DNA of 64,000 nucleotides, from NCBI GenBank assembly GCA_017165825.1, contig CM029380.1, forward strand, positions 2,791,102 through 2,855,101, given 5' to 3'. Shown here one piece after another: positions 30,561 to 40,493 of the stretch; position 1 is the stretch's first letter; every line of letters starts with the position of its first letter. The notes beneath the pieces were generated by a model that made no database searches, was not told where the DNA came from, and saw only the letters and a program-made list of their open reading frames with translations. This stretch comes from Hepsetus odoe (lineage: Eukaryota; Chordata; Actinopteri; Characiformes; Hepsetidae). The position numbers were made by a program, and so were the translations under genes.

Positions 30561-32078
30561 TCAATCAAAGCATTCTATGGAAGATCGTGGTGTGAGGTCA
30601 GAAGGCACTTCAAATTGTTGGCCGCTGGTCAAATCTGGCTTTCCCAGCGGCTCTTTGCTTTTCTTTGGCAGTCTCAGGAGAAAGGTCCACATGGAGCCAA
30701 TTCTTGGAAATCCTGTCATCTCTTTTTTTGTCCTCCATTTGTCGTCCTCAATGGAATACTCCACCGTTGCTCTGCGGTTCACCGTGAAAACAGAGTCGCC
30801 TCTCACCACTGACGTGAACAAAGCCCCTTTGCTGTTCTCATAATGTCCCGGCATGGCCGTCCACTGACCTGTGGTCAGATTGTAACGGTCCATCACGCAT
30901 CTCAGGAAGTCATCACAGGGCCCGTTCCTTATCACATACAAATTGTCCCGGTGGGCTACCATGCAATGTCCATAACTTTGATGTCTTATGAGTGTGGTCT
31001 CTAGAACCCACTCATCCGTGACTGGTAGGTATTCGTAGATCTCTGTGGCATCTTTAGGTTTCCAGAGGCAGATGAAGAGCCTACCCATGCTCTCGGTGCA
31101 AGCCACCGCAGAAGCAGGTCTTGGAAGATGGGCTGCAAAGCTCCATGCCCCCTTTGAGAGGCTGTACTTTTCCACAGTTGATATGGTTTTTCTTTCATGC
31201 TCTCCTCCAAGTGCATAGAGGGATCCCTCATGTCCTGCCAGGGTACAGTTATAACGAAGCTGTTGTGGACTAGAAAATGTGCTCCAGCTATCTAAGGTTG
31301 CATCGTAGCAGTACCCTGACTCTACAACTTTATTGCTGATGTCGTACACTCCACCCACAATGTAAAGTTTGTTTTCAAGGACCGTAACTCCAGCCATGGT
31401 GGTGCTAACACCAAGGGGTAGGTGAGTGAGCACTTTCCAGTCTTTCCCATCCTCATCAAAGTAACACACTGTCCTAATGAAGTCCCGGAGCAGCTTGCTG
31501 CTAGGGGAATGGGTGCCAACCATAACATACGTGCTAGGAATTAGAGATTCGACATAGTCGGTGAGCTCCTTTGGCAAGCACCTTGTATGCTCCTTCAAGT
31601 CTTGGTACATATCCTGAATGAACAATGCCACACTCCGAAAGAGCTCCAGCAAGCCATAAGTGGCAGCTGTGTGATACATGAGAAGGCAGTTGTCAGAATT
31701 GATGATGTTAATGAGATGCCTGACAAGAGGTTGCACCTGAAGGAAGGCAGCACACTCAATGGCGGTGAAGATTTCATCATCGCTCAGAGTAGGTCTCTCT
31801 CCGTGTATCACCTGGAGCGCAACCAAAAAGCCACGAGCACTCACTGCCTGGAGGTGAATCTCCTCCTGCTGGCATTCCTTCATCCCCGACTGGAAAAGAG
31901 CCCGGAAATATTCACAGTTGTCTACCAGGAGGACTTTGTTCACCGTGAAAACACTCCCTTCTATCCTTACTCTCACTGCAGGATTCTCAGAGACCGGAGC
32001 TTGACAGCACTTCACACCTTCATATTCTGAGCCCACACAGTTGCTGGGCTCCATCAGGTCACTCCCTGAGATCTTCAT
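30561..32078 (-). CDS. kbtbd13: kbtbd13, BTB-Kelch protein (CUL3 adaptor, muscle)
   Basis: A single-exon gene of 505 codons. A BTB/POZ domain at about 34-135 includes VNKVLLVDNCEYFRALFQSG and SGMKE. A reduced BACK-like region follows (LLELFRSVALFI). Kelch repeats occupy about 240-475, with NKLYIVGGVYD, GSLYALGGE, GRLFICLWKP, YGHCMVAHRDNLYVIRNGP and SKGALFTSVVRGDSVFTVNR. These motifs match human KBTBD13 (458 residues) in order. The family serves as a substrate adaptor for CUL3 ubiquitin ligase and binds thin filaments in muscle; human mutations cause nemaline myopathy type 6. The fish protein has about 33 extra N-terminal residues and a longer Ser/Pro C-tail. Met9 is an alternative start. Its intronless structure and its position between ubap1l and rasl12 match human. 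Confidence 0.95.
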   Translation of the reverse strand: MKISGSDLMEPSNCVGSEYEGVKCCQAPVSENPAVRVRIEGSVFTVNKVLLVDNCEYFRALFQSGMKECQQEEIHLQAVSARGFLVALQVIHGERPTLSDDEIFTAIECAAFLQVQPLVRHLINIINSDNCLLMYHTAATYGLLELFRSVALFIQDMYQDLKEHTRCLPKELTDYVESLIPSTYVMVGTHSPSSKLLRDFIRTVCYFDEDGKDWKVLTHLPLGVSTTMAGVTVLENKLYIVGGVYDISNKVVESGYCYDATLDSWSTFSSPQQLRYNCTLAGHEGSLYALGGEHERKTISTVEKYSLSKGAWSFAAHLPRPASAVACTESMGRLFICLWKPKDATEIYEYLPVTDEWVLETTLIRHQSYGHCMVAHRDNLYVIRNGPCDDFLRCVMDRYNLTTGQWTAMPGHYENSKGALFTSVVRGDSVFTVNRRATVEYSIEDDKWRTKKEMTGFPRIGSMWTFLLRLPKKSKEPLGKPDLTSGQQFEVPSDLTPRSSIECFD

Positions 32079-32440
32079 GTGGAAGAGAACATGCTACAAA
32101 CACACACTACAGTGGTACTTCATTGCTTCGTCTCTTGTAGTGACAGTTCTAACTGGGGTCCTGAACGGAGACAAATAGAGTATCAACTGTATGTGTTTCC
32201 ATTAACAGCTACAAGAATAGAGGTGGCTATACATAGAAGTGAAAAGCCTGTCATACATTTTGCCCTGGCAGTAACAGAGACAGCTGTGGAGAAAGCAGAG
32301 GCAGATCACTGACACTGTAAGAGGCAGGTCCTTCACTCCTGATTTATCACCTTTTGTTCTCGGTAGGATTTCAGACCATGTAAATCTGATACTCAGAGCA
32401 TTGCCTTGGGATACAACAATAGTAAAGCCACCAGGGTCAC
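32079..32440. other. kbtbd13 upstream region; no gene
   Basis: Upstream (promoter side) of the minus-strand kbtbd13 start. I see no CpG cluster or clear TATA element. A frame at 32079-32312 (+) begins just beyond the kbtbd13 start codon and has no recognisable similarity. Confidence 0.4.
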
Positions 32441-32559
32441 GCTTTGACCTCGTGTGCTAAACATACCAACCTTGTTTACTTGCTCAGAATAAAATCTGAC
32501 ATAGGTACACTGCTCTGCCAAAGCCATTTTGTCATAGTTTACTTCCAAAGATCCAGAAT

Positions 32560-32930
32560 TTCTAGTATTTTTAATGTCTTGTTGAAGAACAGTTCTCCAG
32601 AACTTCCTGAAGGACAGTGTTGTTGTCTCTCATTTTCAGTCCAGTCTCTGTACCTGAGCAGTTCTCCAGATCTTCCTGAAGGACAGTGTTGTTGTCTCTC
32701 ATGTTCAGTCCAGTCTCTGTACCTGAGCAGTTTGATAGTTCTGTGTTGGTTAATCCACACAGTGATCTACGTCTGAACCTTCAAGCAGAACAAAGCGTCT
32801 AACCTAACCCATGAAGCAGTGAAGAAACAAGACCAGATGATTCCAGATGATCAGGGGATTTGTTTACAGCTGACGCTGAATGCTGAGTGGTTGGAACCCC
32901 TTTATCAAGAACCTTGTATCTTTGTTTTTA
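32560..32930 (-). repeat. Family C repeat with a 69-bp internal tandem duplication
   Basis: This is the complement of the sequence at 7865-8110. The segment 32590-32658 is repeated almost exactly at 32659-32727 (69-bp period, CAGTTCTCCAGA...ACCTGAG). The duplicated unit is a multiple of three, so a spurious 23-residue peptide repeat appears on the minus strand. Confidence 0.8.
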
Positions 32931-32941
32931 TTTTTCTACAT

Positions 32942-33034
32942 TTAACCCCGAGTTGCTCCAGGGGGGACTGTCCCTGTAATTAGGACATGGAATTCACTCT
33001 GGATAAGAGCGTCTGCAAAATGCCTTAAATGTAA
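32942..33034 (+). repeat. Family A SINE, 3' end only
   Basis: Starts in the core (TTAACCCCGAGTTGCTCCAG), then CAGGGGGGACTGTCCCTG and the GGATAAGAGCGTCTGCAAAA tail. It directly abuts the family C repeat. Confidence 0.85.
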
Positions 33035-33957
33035 AAGCTAGTTTAATAAGTAAGGAAGTTGTTAAGGTTGTAAGGTTTTTTGCATAAAGTTGTGCAAAGC
33101 CTCTTGGGGAGTGTTGCAATGTGCCCTCTTAGCTATTGGGCACATGTGCCCTGCTTCATTTAGTGGATTAAAAACAAAAGTGTAATGACATTGTCTTAAT
33201 TTATATTCTTGTTGAAAAGTAATGCATCCCAATCTATTTTTATTCAGAACCAAATTTTCAGATTTTTTTTTTTGTTCTCTTCTTGCCACGAAAGACAATA
33301 CGAAAGAAGCTTTTTTAAACTCTTAAATCTCAAGGGCTGAAAAAAAAAAACTCTGTTGCTTTTCTTGATCTTACTAAGCACATGCATTTCCATGGACTCT
33401 TCCTGCTCTCCTTATTTTCCCCCATGGGTAAGTAACACTTTAAATGACATCTTCTAACTACACAACCACAAGAAAAGCCCTTATTACTACATGACACACC
33501 TCCTGGGATACGATCCTGGGCATGAGAAAAACAAGTTCTGTCTCTTGGGGGGGTATGCAAACAGTACGAGGTCCAAGAAGTGGGTGTGTCATGTAGTGGC
33601 CGTGCCCTGCACAGCCCTCTTGCAGTAATTTTGAGGGAATGGTCTTCACGAGACCACTCCCACATGAGTGTCAGCCTCTGTAAGACAACCCATCTGAATT
33701 TCATTCTGGTAAAGAGGCTTTACACAGCATGAGCTATTTAGTCAGATAGTGTTTCCAAATAGCTTGGGAGTGTGCGTGTGTGTGTGTGGTGCATGTGATG
33801 GAGCAATGGAATGGAAAACATCCAAGAAGACCCAGCTGGACCAAGGAAGACCCGAAAAGACCCCCATGCAGAGCATCCCAGAGATAGGCAAAGAGGAGCT
33901 GGGAGACCTTTGCACTGTCACAGATAGCTCTTCTTCCTTTGGGACCCCCTACTCAGG
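33035..33957. other. rasl12 upstream region and probable 5' leader
   Basis: No coding exon is recognised. A GTGTGTGTG run lies at 33769-33788. An open frame at 33749-33967 (+, 72 codons) overlaps the rasl12 start codon in another frame and could act as an upstream ORF if the leader reaches it. Confidence 0.4.
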
Positions 33958-34783
33958 ATGGCGCTAATGTTTGGGAAAGCAAGAACCTGCAACATCATCC
34001 CAGAGCATGAGCCTGCAGAGTGTAACGTGGCTGTACTGGGCGCTCTGGGTTCTGGCAAATCAGGTATATCTAATTGTCTAATGATCTAATATCTAAAAAT
34101 CAAGTCCTATTCCAGATAAGGGTCTGCATAGAAATACCCATCTTTTCTGCTCTAAAGAATAAAAAGTAAGGGATGTTTTTGGGGTAATAATATAAAAAAT
34201 GAATGACAAAATCATTTTAAAATAATTGCTGAAATGTTAGTTAAAGAGAAACGATCACAATAATAAATAAATGCAATTTTAATTAATTAAAGAGCAAAAT
34301 GATAAATGCAATAAATATAATGCTGTCAGAATGAATCAGATCATTTTTAAGCACTGTTCCAAATTTCACAATGAATGCACCAAACAATTTCAACTCATCT
34401 CGTTACATTGCATTCACACCGAAACCTTCCTTAAAATACATTTTCTGGAGATACAAGCTCTGTACGTTGAAAATACACAGTTTATGTTGAATGTTTTTGA
34501 ATATCTTTTATTAAACATCAGTGATACTTTGTTTTGATAACCATCAGGATCTGTCCAACAAAAACCTTCTGTTTTGAACCATCCTGATGGTTATCAAATT
34601 TAAATCCTGATCCTGATGGTTATTTAATTGCTTTTTGTATTATAATGGCCCAGATAAAATGGAAAAAAAATACACGAATAAAGCTGGGTTTTATTACATA
34701 TAATTACACTGCATATTATAATATTTTTAAAAAATGCAGATGTTAATACATTATAAGATATCTGTTTATGTGTATGTATATAT

Positions 34784-34822
<39 letters not shown>

Positions 34823-37800
34823 GGACAAATTAGATTTCTTGGTGATGCTCAATAATTTCATGCACGATACATTAGATGCTTGTAACGTAAAGAAGATATA
34901 GAACATCTATATATCCTGTCCTGTTACTGTACTATATCTACCCTACAGTTTGAGGGAGGAAGTGCCTACTCGTATGTCATATTTCATGAGAATGTTTTGG
35001 GGGAAAATCACTTCCCATGGTCCCATGGAGACCTCATGTTGTATAACTGACTGTAATTGTATGCTTGAAGTCACAGGAAGTTTGTGTGTTCCCTTTTTTT
35101 CCAGCTCTCACTGTGAAGTTCCTCACAAAGAGGTTCATTAGCGAATATGATCCAAACCTTGGTGAGTTGCACCCATAAACATAATGTGTCCAATCTGCTG
35201 TTCTTTGATCTTTTATGACTCTTCGTCCAGAGATAAATGAACAACATGAACCAGCCCGGTTTAATTCAGCCCGGCATGATTGAAGTGATGAGCCGTACAA
35301 GACTCATATGTTCTTAATGTTCATGTAAGATGATTAATAGGCCATGGTCCCAATATATCTGTCATCATTAAATCTTAACCTGTTATGGCATCAGTCATGT
35401 GGCAGGCAGATGGACTGCCGAGAAAGACTTTTGTTTTACTAAAAGAGAAATAAAACACGACCCAAAGGTTGATGTTTATTGAAAAATATGCTGTAAAGTT
35501 CTTGAATATTTTGCGTTCTGTTGCTAGAGGACACGTATTCCTCAGAAGAGGTTGTGGACCAGCAGCCAGTTGTGATCAAAGTGATGGACACAGCTGACCA
35601 GGTAACGATCTACTGAGTTCTGATTGAGCTTTATTTGAAACAGACTTTGAGGAGATACCAATAAAGAGTTCAGGGATGTTCTGTTTCGTGACTTCTTCTC
35701 TAAACCCATGGATTTTACGAAGATACACATTGAAATCATTTAAATATTTTTCTTGTTTCACCGGCAGTAAAAACTTGGTGGTTTATGTTCGAAACCCAGG
35801 GTTCTAGACCCCTTACTGTTGTGGAACACTCTCGGTCTCCTCTGGACATGTCCAAACCAACGCAACCTTGCTTCTCGAACTTTGTCGTCAAATCGTCTAA
35901 CCTGATCTGTCCCTCTAATATACTCATTTCTAATCCTGTCCATCCTCGTCACGCCCAGCGAACATCTCAACATCTTTAACTCCTCCAGCTCCTCCTCCTG
36001 TCTATTCATCAGTGATAAAATATAGGCTCTTAGGTGCCCCTAATAGCTTTCTTAAATGTAATTTACACCATTTTATTGGATTAAATATATATTTATTTAA
36101 ATGTTATGTATGCCTGTGTATATTTAAGTCATTTTAAATGCTTTTTGTTTGCTTACTTGCCTGAACTTGCTATTACTATATAGGAAAAACTGGAAAACGA
36201 GCATTAGCCGTACTGTTTCTGTTGTTCATCAGGACGGGCCTGTGAACTGTGAGCGCTACTTGGCCTGGGCCAGCGCCTTTCTCATCGTCTACAGCATTGA
36301 TAACAGATACAGCTTTGAGGCGTGTCAGCAGTATCTGGAGACTGTTTCGCTCTACACCAAAGCTCTACAGCCCGAGGCTCCCACCATTCTCCTGGGCAAC
36401 AAAGTGGACATGGAGAGATACAGGTAACCTTCTCAGTTTACGGTGAAATGCAGGGCACAGATTATCGCACCTGTGGTATCAAAATGTATGAACATTTAAT
36501 AATCAATGAACTGGTTTAGCTGGCCAGAATTACATTTAGGGCCCCTTTTTACTGTGAAGGTACCATTCTGGAGATAAGAGTTTTTATAGTCACAAATGCA
36601 GAGTTTATTCCCTTTTGGCAATCGTGCCAAAGCCTTTCAGTGGGGTTTAAATATAAAAAAAAATAAATCAATCAAAACTATACTTAATAAATAAACTTAA
36701 GATTGACCTGCTATGAGTTCATCAGCAAAACACGTATGATGTATCATCAGCGGGAAGTAGATTTAAATACACCATGTTCAGTCTTACTGTAAATGACTGT
36801 GAATCATTAGCATTCTGGGGCTTAAATATTTAGAGACGGATTTGACCAGGAAGGACATTTTTCCCATTAACAAGTGATGATACATTTGGTGTCCAAATAA
36901 GAATCGCCGTCCACCAGGCGGGTTTAGTCCTAGTCAGTGTAGATTACATGAGTAAGTAGTGTGTCAGGAAGGCCTTTGATTAGAGCTGCTTTATGAGGTG
37001 TGAGGGACCGGCAGTAGGTCATCATTAGAACTCACTCTCTCTCTCTCTCTCTCTCATTTTCTCTCTTCTCTCTCTCTTTCTCTCTCCCCCCTCTCACTTG
37101 CATTTCATCTTCTCTCGTTTTCTCGCTCTCTCTCTTTCTCTCTCACACTTTTCTAATTTTTCATTCATCTCTTCTGTGTCTTGTCTTTTTCTCTTTTGTC
37201 TTTTCTATTCCTTTCATTTCTCTTTTCTCTTTCTCCAATCTCCTTATCTTTAAATAGCTGTGTACCTCTCTCTCTCTCTCTCTCTCTCGCTCTCTCTCTC
37301 TCTCTTTCTCTCTTTCTTTCTCTCTGCCTCTCATTCTTTTTCATTCTCTTTTTGCCTTCCTCCCTCTTTCTTTCAATTTCGACTCTTTCTTTATTTCTTA
37401 CTCTTTTTCCTTCTTTTTCTCCCTTATTCTTCCGTATCCCCCCCTTTTTTATCCAATGGAGCTATTTATCAAATCATGAGCATGGTTCTTTCTTTTTTGA
37501 TTATTTTTTTAATGCATTAACTTATTCATCTATTCTCTCTCTCACTCTCTCTCTCTCTCTCTCTCAGGCAGGTCAGTAAATCAGATGGAGCATCTCTGGC
37601 CACCCGATTCGGCTGTCTGTTCTTCGAGGTGTCTGCCTGTCTGGACTACTCATCCGTCCAGCAGGTTTTCCATGAAGCGGTTCGTGAGGTCCGCCGAGAG
37701 GCCGAGAGGAGCCTAACAATCAGGCCGCTCTTCATCAGCGAGGACAGACCCCCTATCAGCCTCTCTGCTGCCCCTCCTCTCCTGCCCTGCTATAAGGAAC

Positions 37801-37907
37801 TGCCCACCCCTGCCACTGCCAAGTTGGTGACCGTCAAGTCCTCCAGAGCCCAAAGCAAGCGCAGGGCCCCCACACTCACCCTTCTCAAAGGCTTCAAAAT
37901 CTTCTGA
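33958..37907 (+). CDS. rasl12: rasl12, Ras-like small GTPase (RERG/RASL11-like branch)
   Basis: Five exons, 33958-34063, 35105-35161, 35528-35601, 36233-36423 and 37568-37907, join in phase into 255 residues. G-motifs seen are P-loop GALGSGKS (28-35), switch-II DTADQD (75-80; Asp replaces the usual Gly of DTAG), NKVD (135-138) and EVSA (163-166). Segment FLTKRFISEYDPNLEDTYSSEE and the C-terminal KLVTVKSSRAQSKRRAPTLT plus LLKGFKIF match human RASL12 (266 residues). There is no CaaX box, so the protein is probably not prenylated. The start MALMFGK aligns with human MSSVFGK; the next Met, three codons on, is possible. The family's cellular role is poorly known; human RASL12 is described as expressed in vascular or smooth-muscle settings. 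The gene lies upstream of, and convergent with, slc51b. Confidence 0.94.
34533..34598. repeat. 18-bp perfect inverted repeat in rasl12 intron 1
   Basis: TTTGATAACCATCAGGAT (34533-34550) is exactly complementary to ATCCTGATGGTTATCAAA (34581-34598), with a 30-base loop. A third partial copy, ATCCTGATGGTTAT, follows at 34610-34623. Confidence 0.85.
34776..34819. repeat. TA-rich microsatellite in rasl12 intron 1
   Basis: TATATATACATACA passes into a long TA run. Confidence 0.9.
35785..36005 (-). mobile_element. LINE 3' relic, minus strand
   Basis: The minus strand encodes RMDRIRNEYIRGTDQVRR and LRWFGHVQRR, the same block as at 14640, but truncated before the GRPKRRFMD part. It is in rasl12 intron 3. 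Confidence 0.75.
37034..37567. repeat. ~530-bp CT-rich polypyrimidine tract abutting rasl12 exon 5
   Basis: An almost unbroken CT-biased stretch with several pure CT runs (37038-37055, 37268-37289 and 37545-37566) ends in the CAG acceptor at 37565-37567. Open frames inside it are low-complexity artefacts. Confidence 0.95.
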
Positions 37908-38920
37908 GCCAAAGCTGCCCCTGTGTTTTGCAAAGAGCAGTTGCAGTGTAATGGATGTCGGTATCGATATCGGTATTTGATATGTTCTTGTGGCTGGACT
38001 TTTCAGACTATCCAAGCACGGTGTCGGCCGTTACTGACTTTTTGAACATTGACCTGCTGATGACGATTCCATAAAGATAATGGAGAGGGGACGTACATGT
38101 CTTACTGGGAACCTGACTACAGAGTTGCCTTAATCGTTTTATTCAGTGTACTGTAGCACACACTTTTAATTTTGCTTTTAATTGCTGTTCATGTAGGATC
38201 AATAATTGAAGGGATTAATGAGGACTGGGAGTGGCATGGTGACGTTTAAGTGAAAGTGACTATTCTTTTGATTGTGAAACACTGCACAGCACACAGTGAG
38301 ACACAACGAAATTCAACCTCTGCTTTTAACCCACACACAATGTCCAACAGGGGGCAGCTATATCCAGCAGCCAGGGAGCAGTGATGGGTTGGTACCTTGC
38401 TCAAGAGTACCTCAGGGCAACCTACTAGTCAGGGATTCAAACCCATGACCTTCTGAAAATGGTGCCTTGTCCCTAACCACAAGGCCACCACTACCCCAAA
38501 ATGCTATTGCCCCATGGCAAGAAGCTTCTGGGTTTGACTCTGAACTGGGTTGGCACGTTCTCTTCAAGGCTTTGTGGGTTTCCTACCACAGTCCAAAGCT
38601 GCTTACACTCGATTATACTGATCATTAGTGCCAACAAACAAACCAAATGGAAGCAAGGGGACGACAAAAGAACCTAATTGTTCCTTCAAGGGGAATTCAT
38701 GCAATAAATCCTCTACATCTCTAAATCCTTTTTATAAAAAAAAAAAGTCAAATATTGGTGGAACATCCCTTTCAAATGGACAGATCAGATGCAGTGTGGG
38801 AAGTACTAGTAGGTCAAAGATTTCCTTGTGGCTGGTGTAGACGTTACATGTCCAAAAGTCGTTGGACACCTGTTTCCCGCTTTTCCTGTTTCTATGGCTT
38901 GGAGCAATAAAGGCCTCTGT
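37908..38920 (+). other. rasl12 3' UTR with poly(A) signal
   Basis: An AATAAA at 38906-38911 followed by T/G-rich sequence is a reasonable end signal. The region contains an inverted family B SINE. A further AATAAA cluster near 39320-39335 is an alternative end. Confidence 0.45.
38245..38497 (-). repeat. tRNA-derived SINE, family B, inverted
   Basis: Reads in complement: GTGAAAGTGACTATTCTTTT at its left is the tail, CTTGCTCAAGAGTACCTCAG is mid-body, and AACCACAAGGCCACCACTAC is the head. It lies in the presumed rasl12 3' UTR. Confidence 0.88.
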
Positions 38921-39280
38921 ACTTCTGGGAGGATTTCAGGTGTTGGAAGCTTGTTGTGAGGATCTGATTGCATTCAGTGCATCAGTGAGGTCAGGTTCTG
39001 ATGTTACGAGGGCACCAGAAAGCTGAAAGAGGGTGAGTCTGGGTACTTTTGGATTTTCGAATTGTGCTTGGTTTCATCTTCCCTTAAGAGCACTTCACAC
39101 TGCAAAGAAGACTGCATTCATTCATTTTTTCCTTTCTTATTTTAGGCTAGTTTACCATGTCATGTTGATGCCAAAGACATGTGTACTTCTGTGCATGAGA
39201 TTGTTTTTACCGGAAAAAAAACAAAAAAAAAACCCAAAAAAAAACCTTTTGCACAATCACACATTTAGGGCTTTTACATT

Positions 39281-40493
39281 CTTTATTTTATTGCAAATCA
39301 CATTTTTCATAAAAAAGGAATAAATATAATAAAGAACATTCTGTCACAGTCATCCTTATTAATAATAATAATAATCCTTATTATTTACACATAAGAATTT
39401 AGAGCCACGGGTACTCCACGGAAAGGTTATGTTTACTCCGAAATGGTGCGCATGAATATATATAGTATATATAATATAGTACAGAGACAGGGTTCGCGCT
39501 GTAAAACCTTTTGTGAACTGAGAATCGGACACAGTTCAAATGTCAATTCAGATGATTTTCTACAATCATTCCCATATTGACACACATTCTTTTTATCCCA
39601 CATTTCAGAGAAAAAATTAAAGAAACTCTGGTCTCACTGATTATCATGAGCAAGAAGCTTATGCTTGTTTGACTTTTTCATGAAACAAAGATTTCCTTAT
39701 TCTTACTTTGCAGATAATTACAATATAATTTACAAAAATATCCTTTTTTGGTCTAGTTTACTCTCTAACTTGCAATAAATTGTGACTTTTAGTATCAATG
39801 CAATGTGGACATGTAAAATTGGAAGAAAAAAAACAACATTCTTTTCCCCATTTTTTTTTTTTTTACAATTGCATGAAATATGCAAGATTTCTTGAAAAGA
39901 AACAGCTTTGCTGTCAAAATGTTGCATCTCTGATATATTATGTGAAAACATATAATTTTATATCGGAAAATCACCTCAAAGTTATCATGGGCCGTTTTTC
40001 TTTAACCGTTTATTTTCACACAATGTAAAGATTCGATATCAAAGTATGTACAAAAGCACAAAAACAGAGATACAAGGTTTCGTATAATGATATGCAAAGT
40101 TGCAGCAAATGCTTAAAACAGATCAATACAGCTTTGTGATGACAATGACTAACTCGATTTTGGCGGGATGTCACAAACTGAACTGGGAAGACCTTAGAAA
40201 AGAGGAAACAGTGCAGCAAATATGTGGGCCAGGACTGGGAATGGGCAAGCTGCAAAGCGTGTTAAAGATGTAAGTGCATGCAAATGTTAAACCAGTTCAT
40301 AGAAACTGCCCATTAAAAATAGCTAAAAAGGGGCCATATTTAGATTTCTGCCCTTAAGTGGCTGCCTGTTTCACCGCGGGTGAAGTTTTACATGTAAATT
40401 TTAGACATATTAAACAGGATGTGTAACTTTTGTCAACCCAACCCTTAAATATTCTTATGTTTTCAGAAATAAATCTGACATTCGGTCCATGTA
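39281..40493 (-). other. Probable slc51b 3' UTR
   Basis: Lies downstream of the minus-strand stop. TTTATT motifs at 39282-39291 (AATAAA on the minus strand) offer an end signal. It is AT-rich with several poly-A/T runs and no coding signal. rasl12 and slc51b transcripts converge here. Confidence 0.45.

Noticed and set aside
37181..37579. 132-codon Ser/Leu/Phe-rich frame
   Set aside because: Produced by the CT-rich simple repeat; low complexity.
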